The notes under the pieces: model-generated | Databases searched by the model: none | Seen by the model: the letters and a program-made list of their open reading frames with translations, nothing else | Told to the model about the DNA's origin: nothing | Program-made: the position numbers and the translations under genes | In this document: positions 1 through 8,792 of the stretch, piece after piece | Layout: each line of letters starts with the position of its first letter | How positions within the stretch are numbered: position 1 is the stretch's first letter | Assembly (NCBI RefSeq): GCF_000196895.1 | Contig: NC_014297.1 | Span: forward strand, 434,001 to 498,000 | Reading direction: 5' to 3' | Origin: Halalkalicoccus jeotgali B3 | GTDB taxonomy: Archaea; Halobacteriota; Halobacteria; Halobacteriales; Halalkalicoccaceae | DNA: 64,000 bases

Positions 1-1
1 C

Positions 2-229
<228 letters not shown>

Positions 230-282
230 CCACGAGACGAACGCGGGCGAGGAGTTATGTCGCCGGGTTCGGACGGTCGAGT

Positions 283-2400
283 ATGAACACCGAGCGGATG
301 GCGGCGCTGCTCGCGCCCGATTCGATCGCGGTCGTCGGCGCGAGCCCCGACTCGTGGTACGCCTCGAACCTGATCGAGAACCTCGCCGAGTACGGCTTCG
401 ACGGCGAGGTTTACTACGTCAACCCGAGCCGTGAGGAGGTCTGGGGCGAGCCGTGTCACGATTCGATCAGTGACGTGCCGGTCGTCGATCTGGTGGTGGT
501 AAGCGTCCCCCGCAAGTACGTCCTCGGGGTCGTCGAGGACGCCGGCGAGATGGGGGTCCCGAGCGCGCTGGTCATCACCGCCGGCTTCGCCGAGGCTGAC
601 GACGAAGGTGCGGCCCTCGAAGCGAAACTGGGCGAATTGGGAGAGACGTACGGCATGGCGATCTGTGGGCCCAATACCATCGGACTGGCGAACACCCACG
701 ACGAAACGGTGATCACCTCGACCTGCTCGCGAAAACCCGGCGCGGGCTCCATCGGGCTAGTGAGCCAGTCCGGCGCGCTCGCGTTTACGACCTTCTACGA
801 GCGAGCCGCCGACGAGGACATCGATTTCGCCTATATCGTCGCGACCGGCAACGAGGCGGGTCTCTCGATGGCCGACTACGTCGAGTTCATGGCCGATTCC
901 GACCGGGTCGAGGCGATCTGTGCGTACATCGAGGGGATCGACGACCCCCGGCGGTTCGTCGAGAGCGCGAGCGAGGCGGTCCGAGGGGGGACGCCGGTCC
1001 TCGCGACGAAGGTCGGCCGGTCCGCCGTCGCCGAGCAGGCCTCCCTCTCGCATACGGGCTCGGTGACGGGCGACGCCGCCGCCTGGGACGCCGCCTTCGA
1101 GCGCGCGGGGGTCGAGCGGGTCCCAGACATCCCCGATCTGCTCGGCAGGTCGCGCGCCCATACGGCGTTCGACCCGCCGGAGAGCGCGAACGTCTGTCTC
1201 GCCTCGACCAGCGGCGGGCTCGCGAGCCTCCTTGCGGATATGGCCGCCGAACGCGACCTCTCCCTGCCGCCGCTGTCGGGTGACACCGAGCAGGCGTTGC
1301 TCGACATGGAGGACTTACTCACCTTCGGTGCGATGTACAACCCCGCCGACATTCGTGGGTATGGCGCGGACGTCCTCCCCGAGATCGCGGAGGTCCTGTT
1401 CGCCGACGACGCCTTCGACGCCTACGTCTTTGCGGTCGGACTGCCGGCGGTCGGCGAGCGCGCCGAGGAAATCGCGGACGCCATGCTCCGGGTGCGCGAG
1501 ATGGCCGACGACCCCGTGCTCTTCCTCTGGACCGGCCGGAAGGCGAGCGAGGACGACTCGCCGCTTCCGTACGAGCGGGTGCGCCGGGAGACGCCGCTGT
1601 ACTACGACCCCGGCCGGTGTCTCGACGCGCTTTCCTCGCTGGTCCGCTTTGGCGAGCGAACCGGCCAGGGCACGCCACGACCGCTGACCGACGTACCGGC
1701 GGTCGAGACGCCAACACTCCCCGCCGGGCGGGTGTTGACGTGGACGGAGGGCGCGACACTGCTCGAAGCAGGTGGGATCGAGCCCGCCGAGACCCGACTC
1801 GTGACGAGCACCGGGGAAGCGACCGACCACGCGAACGCGATGGGCGGGCCGGTCGTCCTGAAGGTCGACTCCAGAGACCTCCCCCATCGTAGCGACGCGG
1901 GTGCGGTCGCAGTTGGCGTGGAGCCAGCAGACGCAGCCGACGAGTACGAGCGGGTGATCGGAAACGCTCGCGAGCATCTGGCCGACGCCGATCCCGCCAT
2001 CGAGGGCGTGCTCGTTCAGACGATGGCGGCCCTCGACGCTTCGACGGAGGTGCTGGTCGGCGTCTCGACCGACGAGAGTTTCGGGCCCGTCCTGACGGTC
2101 GCGCCGGGTGGGGAACTCGTCGAACTGTTCGGCCCCGACGCCGGCATCACCTTGCTCCCGCCGGTCGAGCCCGCCGAAGTCCGTACGGCTATCGCCGATA
2201 CCCCACTCGGCGAGCTCTTGAGCGGGTATCGCGGCCGGTCAGCGGGCGATCTCGATGCCCTCGCGAGTCTCGTGAGTCGGGTCGGCGACCTCGCGGTCGG
2301 CGCGCGCGAACCGCGAATCGAGGAGCTCGATCTGAATCCCGTGCTCGTGGGTCCTGATGGCGTCTCGGTCGTCGATATCCTCGTACGCACCGGGCGCTGA
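283..2400 (+). CDS. Acetate/acyl-CoA ligase (ADP-forming), fused alpha-beta
   Basis: A 705-residue protein with the architecture of archaeal ADP-forming acyl-CoA synthetases, which convert acyl-CoA, ADP and phosphate to acid, CoA and ATP. Residues about 1-130 form the CoA-binding Rossmann domain (AVVGAS near residue 17). The next two domains are succinyl-CoA-ligase-like and include LSHTGS, whose histidine is the phosphorylated residue in the family. From about residue 480 comes an ATP-grasp beta part ending in EELDLNPVLV. The reading frame stays open to an ATG at 217, but that extension is arginine-rich and unlike the rest, so MNTERMAALL at 283 is preferred. It ends directly against the stop of the convergent flavin oxidoreductase. 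The substrate (acetate, or a branched or aryl acid) cannot be told from sequence. Confidence 0.9.
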   Translation: MNTERMAALLAPDSIAVVGASPDSWYASNLIENLAEYGFDGEVYYVNPSREEVWGEPCHDSISDVPVVDLVVVSVPRKYVLGVVEDAGEMGVPSALVITAGFAEADDEGAALEAKLGELGETYGMAICGPNTIGLANTHDETVITSTCSRKPGAGSIGLVSQSGALAFTTFYERAADEDIDFAYIVATGNEAGLSMADYVEFMADSDRVEAICAYIEGIDDPRRFVESASEAVRGGTPVLATKVGRSAVAEQASLSHTGSVTGDAAAWDAAFERAGVERVPDIPDLLGRSRAHTAFDPPESANVCLASTSGGLASLLADMAAERDLSLPPLSGDTEQALLDMEDLLTFGAMYNPADIRGYGADVLPEIAEVLFADDAFDAYVFAVGLPAVGERAEEIADAMLRVREMADDPVLFLWTGRKASEDDSPLPYERVRRETPLYYDPGRCLDALSSLVRFGERTGQGTPRPLTDVPAVETPTLPAGRVLTWTEGATLLEAGGIEPAETRLVTSTGEATDHANAMGGPVVLKVDSRDLPHRSDAGAVAVGVEPADAADEYERVIGNAREHLADADPAIEGVLVQTMAALDASTEVLVGVSTDESFGPVLTVAPGGELVELFGPDAGITLLPPVEPAEVRTAIADTPLGELLSGYRGRSAGDLDALASLVSRVGDLAVGAREPRIEELDLNPVLVGPDGVSVVDILVRTGR

Positions 2401-3390
2401 CTACAGGTTCGGAAGCACCTCCTCGCCCATCAGTTCGAGCGACTCACAGACCCGTTCGTAGGGGAGCCCGGGCCAGTGTGAGCGCACGAGGACGTGGCTC
2501 GCGTCGAGCTCCTCCTCGTAGCGTTCGAGCTCCGCACAGACCTCCGCGGGTGTCCCGAGGACGAACCGGTCCTCGGCGAGTTCCTCGAAGGGGCGGTGGA
2601 GGTCTTCGGTGTCCTCCATCGCCTCGTCCTGTCCCCACGAGACGTACCGCCGATACTTCTCTTCCAGATGCTCGCGGGCGACCCAAACGGCTTCCTCGCG
2701 GGTCGGTGCGACGAACGCCTCACGGATCACCGGTACCTCCGAACCCTCCCCGCGTTCAGCACGGATCGGGTCGTAGCACCGCTCTTTCTGCTCGGCGATC
2801 TCCCCGACCGTCGCATGGGGATTGACCAGCCACGCGTCGGCGATGCGGGCGGCGCGCTCGACCGCCCGATCCGCGTTCGCGGCCAGCCAGATTGGGATCG
2901 ACTCTGGAGGCCGGATCGGGATCGTCGCGTCCTCGACGGTGTAGAACTCGCCGTCGTGGGTGACACTTTCCTCGGTCAGCAGTCGCTCGGTCAGATCGAG
3001 CCCTTCGATCAGACGTGGGACGCGCTCGGCCTTTGGGACCCCGAAGGCCTCGAACTCGACGTCGCGATAGCCCGCCCCGACCCCGAAGGCCGTCGGGCCG
3101 TCGTGGAGCGCGTCGATGGTCGCGATCTGTTCTGCGATCTCGACGGGGTGATGAAAGGGCAGGAGGACGATCCCGGTCGCGATCTCCATGTCCTCGACCT
3201 CGCCGGTGAGGCGCGCGAGGAAGGGCAACAGCTGTAGCTGCGTGAAATCCGAGAGGTAGTGTTGGCCCGCCATCACCTGATCGAAGCCCGCCGCCTCCGC
3301 GGTCCTCGCGATTCGGAGCATCCCCTCGCGGAGCTCTCGGCCCGTCTCGCTCGCGACGGTCTGTGGGTTGACGTAGACGCCGAATTTCAT
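2401..3390 (-). CDS. LLM-class flavin-dependent (probably F420) oxidoreductase
   Basis: A 329-residue protein of the bacterial-luciferase-like TIM-barrel family. It opens with MKFGVYVNPQ, has the early AGFDQVMAGQHY segment typical of the fold, and a TGIVLLPFHHPVEIAEQ strand-loop where family members bind flavin or F420. Archaeal members usually use coenzyme F420; the physiological substrate is unknown. Length is normal for the family. Its stop codon abuts the stop of the convergent acyl-CoA ligase with no spacer. The peroxiredoxin gene is divergent, 101 bases upstream. Confidence 0.85.
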   Translation of the reverse strand: MKFGVYVNPQTVASETGRELREGMLRIARTAEAAGFDQVMAGQHYLSDFTQLQLLPFLARLTGEVEDMEIATGIVLLPFHHPVEIAEQIATIDALHDGPTAFGVGAGYRDVEFEAFGVPKAERVPRLIEGLDLTERLLTEESVTHDGEFYTVEDATIPIRPPESIPIWLAANADRAVERAARIADAWLVNPHATVGEIAEQKERCYDPIRAERGEGSEVPVIREAFVAPTREEAVWVAREHLEEKYRRYVSWGQDEAMEDTEDLHRPFEELAEDRFVLGTPAEVCAELERYEEELDASHVLVRSHWPGLPYERVCESLELMGEEVLPNL

Positions 3391-3491
3391 GCCACGGAAT
3401 GGCTCGCTCGCCGTTTAAGCGTTCGGACGGCGGGCGATACGACGGTTCGGTCCACCGGCAGTCCTAAGAGGCGACCCGACGACCGGGCATC

Positions 3492-3989
3492 ATGATCGAG
3501 ACAGGCGAGTCGGCGCCCGATTTCACGGTCCCGATCGCCCGCGGCGAGGCGTACAACGATGTCGGCGAGTTCACGCTCTCGAAGCACCTCGGGGACGGTC
3601 CCGTCGTCCTCGCCTTCTTCCCGGCGGCCTTTACCAGTGGGTGTACCGAGGAGATGTGTACCTTCCGCGATTCGTTGAGCGCCTTCGAAGAGGTCGATGC
3701 CAGCGTCTACGGCATCAGCACCGACCTCCCCTTTGCCCAAAACGAGTTCATCCGCCAGGAAGGGCTTACCTTTCCACTGCTGAGTGACTACGAGCACGAG
3801 GTCATCCGCGCCTACGATGTCGTCCGAGAGGGGTTTTACGACGTGATGTCCGTCGCCGAGCGCTCGGTGTTCGTCATCGACGGAGACGGGGAGATCGTCT
3901 ACCGGTGGGTCGAAACCGGCAACGAGCGGGACTTCCCCGCGCTCGTCGAGGAGATCCGCGAGACCGTCGAGGCGGTCGCGGCCGACTGA
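3492..3989 (+). CDS. Peroxiredoxin (AhpC/TSA family)
   Basis: A 165-residue thioredoxin-fold peroxidase that reduces hydrogen peroxide or organic hydroperoxides. The family motif PxxxTxxC is present as PAAFTSGC, putting the peroxidatic cysteine at residue 51. A second cysteine at 56 (EEMC) could act as resolving cysteine, as in PrxQ/BCP-type enzymes. It starts MIETGESAPDF, the usual N-terminus. It is transcribed divergently from the flavin oxidoreductase and convergently with the E1 alpha gene, leaving six bases at the 3' end. Confidence 0.92.
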   Translation: MIETGESAPDFTVPIARGEAYNDVGEFTLSKHLGDGPVVLAFFPAAFTSGCTEEMCTFRDSLSAFEEVDASVYGISTDLPFAQNEFIRQEGLTFPLLSDYEHEVIRAYDVVREGFYDVMSVAERSVFVIDGDGEIVYRWVETGNERDFPALVEEIRETVEAVAAD

Positions 3990-3995
3990 CCGACC

Positions 3996-5108
3996 TCACT
4001 CGTCGGCCAGCAACGCCTCGTCGCCGTGGTCCTCGCGCAGGCGATCGAGGGACTCGCGCTGTTCGTCGAGCCGCGGGGTCGGTTCCGCGAAGGCGAATTC
4101 GAACATCTCGCTCGGGTCGGCCTCGTACTCCTCGGCCCGGTCGATCAGGTCCGTGATCGACGCTTCGATCCCCTCCTCCATCTCGGCGATCCGGTCGTCG
4201 TCGAGCACTCCCTCGTCCCGAAGAAACCGTTCAAAACGGTCGATCGGGTCCTTCTGGCGCCACTCCTCGACCTCCGCGTCGTCGCGGTACATCGAGGGGT
4301 CGTCGGCGGTGGTGTGAGCGCCGTAGCGGTACTGAACCGCCTCGATCAGCGTCGGACGGGCCTCGCTTTCGTCGGGATCGAGCGCCTTCTGTCGGGCGGC
4401 CTTTGTCACTGCGTACATCGCGAGCGGGTCCATGCCGTCGACCTGCACGCCCTCGAACCCGTAGGCCGCCGCCTTCCCCGCGAGGGTCTCGCTCATCGTC
4501 TGGCGTTCCCTCGGAATCGAAATCGCCCACCCGTTGTTGTTACAGACGAAGACCGACGGGGTGTCGAACACCCCCGCGAAGTTCATCGCCTCGTGGAAGT
4601 CGCCCTCGCTCGTCGCGCCGTCCCCGAAGTGTGCGACGGTCGCTTTGTCGTCCCCGTCGAGTTTCGCGGCCCACGCGTAGCCGACGGCGTGGGGGAGGTG
4701 GTCGCCGATGGTGATGTTCAGCGGGAGCACGTCGAGGTCGGCAAGACGGGCGTTGCCGGCCTCGTGGCCCATCCAATAGAGGAGATACTCCCAGGGCATT
4801 CCCCTGGGAACGAGCGCGCCGTGCTCGCGGTACTGATAGGAGAGCACGTCGCCGTCGGCCAGTGCGTAGGTACTGCCGATCTGTGCGCCCTCCTGGCCGG
4901 CAAGCGACGAATAGGTCCCCATGCGCCCCTGGCGCTGGAGGCTGATCATGCGCTCGTCGAAGCGCCGACAGAAGCGCATGTCTCGATACATTCGCTCCAG
5001 CGTCTCGGGTGGGAGATCGGGAACGAGATCGGGCGCACGGACGCTCCCGTCGGGAGCGAGCACCTCGATTCGGTCCTCGGGTGCCCGCCGTAGTAGGGGT
5101 CGTGCCAT
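3996..5108 (-). CDS. pdhA: Pyruvate/2-oxoacid dehydrogenase E1 component, alpha subunit
   Basis: A 370-residue thiamine-diphosphate enzyme subunit that decarboxylates pyruvate or a branched 2-oxoacid and reductively acylates E2. The thiamine-binding motif runs from GDG at residues 162-164 to NNN at 190-192. The QGRMGTYSSLAGQEGAQ segment matches the haloarchaeal PdhA type. The frame is open to an ATG at 5171, but MARPLLRRAPEDRIEVL at 5108 matches family N-termini. No beta, E2 or E3 gene follows directly, so its partners lie elsewhere unless it pairs with the E1 beta at 9836. It differs clearly from the second E1 alpha at 8793. Confidence 0.85.
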   Translation of the reverse strand: MARPLLRRAPEDRIEVLAPDGSVRAPDLVPDLPPETLERMYRDMRFCRRFDERMISLQRQGRMGTYSSLAGQEGAQIGSTYALADGDVLSYQYREHGALVPRGMPWEYLLYWMGHEAGNARLADLDVLPLNITIGDHLPHAVGYAWAAKLDGDDKATVAHFGDGATSEGDFHEAMNFAGVFDTPSVFVCNNNGWAISIPRERQTMSETLAGKAAAYGFEGVQVDGMDPLAMYAVTKAARQKALDPDESEARPTLIEAVQYRYGAHTTADDPSMYRDDAEVEEWRQKDPIDRFERFLRDEGVLDDDRIAEMEEGIEASITDLIDRAEEYEADPSEMFEFAFAEPTPRLDEQRESLDRLREDHGDEALLADE

Positions 5109-5593
5109 CGTGTCGGTACGGTCGGGGAGCGGAACCATAAAAACGCCCGCCCGTGGTCTCGGAAAAGCCACATTCGGATATCAGAAATCTTTATTATGGT
5201 GCGTGCTATACAACCACATACGCCTGCCGCCCGGGCGACGCGCGGTGGGTAACAGACCGATCGCATCGCGTTCCGACTACCACGGAAACACACTATCGAT
5301 CGAAAACAAGCCAACCACGCGCCAAACAGGTATCGCTCGCTCACTGCCGTATCGCCCGCCAAACAGGTATCGCCCGTTGATTACTGCGTCACGGCGGTCC
5401 GACTTCGGTCCTCCCTGTCGGGTCCGCCGACTCCGTGTTCTCCCGATAGCACCGCATCAACCCCTCGGTAGTGACGGTCGGCGTTCCCGGCCGGCGATCG
5501 ACCGGCCCGAGACGTTTCGAGGGTTCGCTGAGCGACGGATTTTTGGTTCCGTTCGTCCGAGAGTCCGGGTATCGCGAAACAGGGAGCCGATAC
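5109..5593. other. Divergent intergenic region between E1 alpha and the BASS transporter
   Basis: No convincing gene is seen. On the minus strand an AT-rich stretch near 5183-5195 could be the TATA element for E1 alpha. A 16-base direct repeat lies at 5321-5373. An in-frame ATG for the transporter occurs at 5471, but the arginine-rich extension it would add is not convincing as protein. Confidence 0.5.
5321..5373. repeat. Pair of 16-bp direct repeats, 37 bp apart
   Basis: GCCAAACAGGTATCGC occurs at 5321-5336 and again, identically, at 5358-5373. Spacing of 37 bp is about 3.5 helical turns. It lies between the divergent E1 alpha and BASS transporter genes and could be a regulator site. Function is inferred from position only. 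Confidence 0.55.
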
Positions 5594-6499
5594 GTGAACC
5601 GACCGTGGAACCGATACGTCGCGCGGGCGAGACGCTTCGAGAACGTGTGGCTCGTCCTCGGGGCGGTCGCCCTCGGGGTCCTCGTTCCGGGGCCGGGCGA
5701 GTACGCGGACGTCCTCGTTACCCCGCTCGTGGTCTTTCTGATCTACGGCTCGCTTCGCGGGATCGAGGTGGCGACCGTCGAGTACCGCTCTTACGGGCTC
5801 GTGATCTGCTGTTCGCTCGTCGTCTCGTACGTCCTGTTGCCCTTCGGGGGGATCCGGGTCGCCGGGGCGTTCCTGACCGGGGACGCCCTGCTCGGGATGG
5901 CGATCGTTCTCGCCGCGCCGACGACGGCCGGCAGCGCGATTATCTGGACCCGGCTGGCCGGGGGTGACTCGGAGGTGGCCGCGCTCGTCTCGATCAGCTC
6001 GCTCGCCGTCGCACCGCTTGTCACTCCCGTCGTGCTTTCCTCGCTTCTGGATCGACGGGTTGCGGTCCCCGCCGAGACCATGGTGATCGACCTGCTGGTC
6101 ATCGTCCTCGGGGGTGTCGCGCTCGCGGTCGTGCTCCCCGATCGCCTGATCAGTGACGTCGCCGTCGACCGGGCCTCCGGTCTCGCGATCCTGTGTCTGA
6201 TCTACTCGAGCATCGCGAGCGTCGACATCGGGGCCATCGACCCGACGGGCCTGGCCGTCGTGATGGCACTCGTGGTGTCGCTGCTCGGCGCCGGGTTCGT
6301 CCTCGTGCGATCCGTCGGCGTCAGGATGGGCATCGACCGCTCGACGTACCTCCCGCTGTTTTTCACCGCCGGGCTGAAGAACCTGGGTATCGCGCTGTTG
6401 ATCGCCTTCGCCTACCGCTCCGTGATGGTTGTCGTCGTGATCGTCACCTACTACGTCCTCCAGCAGCTCGTCGGCGCCCTCATCGCCGACCTCGCGTGA
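5594..6499 (+). CDS. BASS-family (bile acid:sodium symporter-like) membrane transporter
   Basis: About ten hydrophobic segments begin at FENVWLVLGAV and run to the C-terminus. The protein has the paired helices and small-residue-rich LAAPTTAGSA and FTAGLKNLGIALL segments characteristic of the BASS/NCS fold, in which the GLKN region lies at the crossing helices that bind sodium. Substrates in the family include organic anions such as pyruvate, pantothenate or sulfonates. I place the start at GTG 5594, which leaves the usual short N-terminus. An ATG at 5471 adds 41 arginine-rich residues and is the alternative. It is a single gene, followed on the same strand by an esterase 72 bases downstream. 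Confidence 0.75.
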   Translation: MNRPWNRYVARARRFENVWLVLGAVALGVLVPGPGEYADVLVTPLVVFLIYGSLRGIEVATVEYRSYGLVICCSLVVSYVLLPFGGIRVAGAFLTGDALLGMAIVLAAPTTAGSAIIWTRLAGGDSEVAALVSISSLAVAPLVTPVVLSSLLDRRVAVPAETMVIDLLVIVLGGVALAVVLPDRLISDVAVDRASGLAILCLIYSSIASVDIGAIDPTGLAVVMALVVSLLGAGFVLVRSVGVRMGIDRSTYLPLFFTAGLKNLGIALLIAFAYRSVMVVVVIVTYYVLQQLVGALIADLA

Positions 6500-6571
6500 G
6501 GATCGTCGTCCGCACTCGATGGCTCTCCCATACATTGTTAATAGATAGCACGTGTGAGTGATAGCAGAGCC

Positions 6572-7522
6572 ATGGCGACCGAACTCCATCCGCAGGCTGA
6601 GGAACTGCTTCACGACCTTTCGGCGAGTGGCGTCCCGCCGCTGTATCGCCAATCGGTCGCCGAGGCCCGCGATACGTACCTCGAGTTGACCGTCACGGAT
6701 GGGGAGCCGGAACCGGTCGAACGGGTCCTCGAGACGGCCTTCGAGGGCCCGAACGGGTCGGTGCCGGTTCGGGCATATGATCCCGGCGACGACGGCGAGA
6801 CGCCCCGGTCGGCGCTCGTCTTCTATCACGGCGGAGGCTGGGTCGTCGGCGATCTCGACACCCACGACCTCGCCGCGCGTGCGCTCGCGAACGCGGCCGG
6901 GTGTGTCGTCGTCTCGGTCGACTACCGTCGCGCGCCCGAACACCCGTTTCCCGCGGCCCTCGAAGACTGCTACGGTGCACTCGAGTGGTTCGCCGATGAC
7001 CCCGATCTCGGGGTGGCGATCGACCCCGGCCGGATCGCCGTCGGCGGCGACAGTGCCGGAGGGACCCTCGCGGCGGGCGTCGCGTTGCTGGCGCGCGACC
7101 GCGACGGCCCCGACATCGCGCGCCAACTGCTCGCCTACCCCGTGACCGACCACGCCTTCGACACCGATTCGTACACCGAGAACGCGAGCGGCTACTTCAT
7201 CACCCGCGGGGACATGGAACGGTTCTGGAACGAGTACCTGGAGGTCGATTTCGACGGTGCCCACCCGTACGTCTCCCCGCTTTGCGTTTCCGATCTCGCC
7301 GGGGTGGCACCGGCGACGGTCCTAACTGCAGGATTTGACCCGCTTCGCGACGAGGGGCGGGCCTACGCCGACCGCCTTGAGAACGCCGGCGTCCCGGTAA
7401 CCCGACTCGAGTATCCCGACATGATCCACGGCTTTCTCACGATGCTCGCCGACCCCGAGTGGGACCGGGCCCGGGAGGCGATCGATGCCCTCGCGAACGA
7501 CCTGCGTGACCTCGGGGACTGA
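6572..7522 (+). CDS. Alpha/beta-hydrolase esterase (hormone-sensitive lipase family)
   Basis: A 316-residue esterase. The oxyanion-hole motif HGGGW is at residues 86-90 and the nucleophile motif GDSAGG places the catalytic serine at 161. The acid is probably the Asp in AGFDPLRDE and the histidine that in DMIHGF, completing the triad of the HSL family that hydrolyses short acyl esters. A TATA-like TTGTTAATAGA lies about 30 bases before ATG 6572, supporting this start over GTG 6554. It has no signal peptide and is probably cytoplasmic. Confidence 0.9.
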   Translation: MATELHPQAEELLHDLSASGVPPLYRQSVAEARDTYLELTVTDGEPEPVERVLETAFEGPNGSVPVRAYDPGDDGETPRSALVFYHGGGWVVGDLDTHDLAARALANAAGCVVVSVDYRRAPEHPFPAALEDCYGALEWFADDPDLGVAIDPGRIAVGGDSAGGTLAAGVALLARDRDGPDIARQLLAYPVTDHAFDTDSYTENASGYFITRGDMERFWNEYLEVDFDGAHPYVSPLCVSDLAGVAPATVLTAGFDPLRDEGRAYADRLENAGVPVTRLEYPDMIHGFLTMLADPEWDRAREAIDALANDLRDLGD

Positions 7523-7537
7523 TCCCGAGTCTCGGCG

Positions 7538-8605
7538 TCAGTCGAGCCGAACGCGCTCGCCCGATTCGGCCGACTCGTAGACGGCTTCGAGCAGTTCGAG
7601 GTCCGCGATGCCGACCCCGGCGTCGGGTTCGGGGTCAGTCCCAGTGAGCACCGCGTAGCCGAAGTGATCGAACTCCTCCGTGACCTCGTCGACGGTCGGC
7701 CCGGTCACCGTCGCCTCCCAGTCGTCGCGTTCGACCGTGAGATCCCGGTCGACGTTGAACCAGAACGCAGGCTCGATTCGGAGCGTTCCCTCGGTGCCGG
7801 TGACCTCGACCCAATCGTTGTACGCGCCGGTGAAGCTCGTCGAACACGACGCGGTGACGTCGTTCTCGAACCGGACGGTGTAGTTCGCGCGCTCCTCGAC
7901 GCCCTCGTCGAACGCCTCGTGATCGGAGACGGTTTCGCCCTGGACGGCGACGGCCTCGCCGTCGGCGAAGAAGCGTGCGGCCGTCGCGGTGTAGACCCCC
8001 GCGTCCATCAGCGCGCCGCCGCCCGCGAGCTCGCGATCGATGCGCCATTGGTCGGGCCCACCCATTTCCAGCACCGGGAAGGAGAACTGGACATGGACCT
8101 CGGTCACGTCGCCGACGACGCCGTCGCGCACGAGTTCGCGGGCGCGCCGGAAGTCCGGCTCCATCCGCGGGCGGTAGGCGACCATCAGCGCCACGCCCGC
8201 CGCCTCACAGACCTCCCGCAGGCGCTCGGCGCGCTCGACGGACTTCTCGATGGGCTTCTCCGTGATGACGTCCTTTTCGAGTTCGGCGGCCGTCTCGACG
8301 TATTCGAGGTGGCGTCCGGTCGGCGTCGAGACGTATACCGCGTCGTAGCCCTCCTCGGCCTCGCCCTCGTGGAACTCCTCGTAGGAGAGGACGCGCTCGG
8401 CATCGACCTCCTCGGCGACCCGTTCGCCCTTCTCGGGCGAGCCGGTGACCAGCACCGTCGTCTCGCAGAACTCGCCTTTCTCGATGCCGGGAAGCGCCTG
8501 CTCTCGGGCGAACCCGCCGAGACCGACGACGGCGAGTCGCACCGTCCCGTCGGGCGATTCGTCCTGCCAGTCGCGGCGCGTGAACTCGTCGAGATAGGAT
8601 CGCAT
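7538..8605 (-). CDS. gfo6: Gfo/Idh/MocA-family sugar dehydrogenase (D-xylose 1-dehydrogenase-like)
   Basis: A 355-residue NAD(P)-dependent oxidoreductase. Residues about 22-130 form a Rossmann domain with VVGLGGFA and the family lysine in TEKP (Lys 117). The C-terminal half is the alpha/beta substrate domain and includes the PDQWRID stretch. The N-terminus (EFTRRDWQ) and C-terminus (SGERVRLD) closely resemble haloarchaeal D-xylose dehydrogenase/Gfo6 proteins as I recall them. The frame is open to 8755, but ATG 8605 gives the family N-terminus. It is convergent with the esterase (15 bases). Substrate specificity is inferred. Confidence 0.82.
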   Translation of the reverse strand: MRSYLDEFTRRDWQDESPDGTVRLAVVGLGGFAREQALPGIEKGEFCETTVLVTGSPEKGERVAEEVDAERVLSYEEFHEGEAEEGYDAVYVSTPTGRHLEYVETAAELEKDVITEKPIEKSVERAERLREVCEAAGVALMVAYRPRMEPDFRRARELVRDGVVGDVTEVHVQFSFPVLEMGGPDQWRIDRELAGGGALMDAGVYTATAARFFADGEAVAVQGETVSDHEAFDEGVEERANYTVRFENDVTASCSTSFTGAYNDWVEVTGTEGTLRIEPAFWFNVDRDLTVERDDWEATVTGPTVDEVTEEFDHFGYAVLTGTDPEPDAGVGIADLELLEAVYESAESGERVRLD

Positions 8606-8792
8606 CCCCTGACCATTGGAGCGCCCTCTCGGAAAGCGTGACGCTCGCGGCGAGCCGTTTCCGGAGGACAGCCATTTATGAACGCGGAGCTCCCCATCGT
8701 GGTTTCCTGCTCCGCACGCGACCGACCCGCCTCGATTCACGACAATAGGTAGCACCCAACAGTTATTATCGATCGTTACGTTTTACTTCGCG

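Noticed and set aside
5381-7264. A 627-codon open frame on the minus strand across the transporter and esterase genes
   Set aside because: It is the antisense of two well-supported genes; GC-rich haloarchaeal DNA commonly leaves such antisense frames open. It has no domain and an odd composition.
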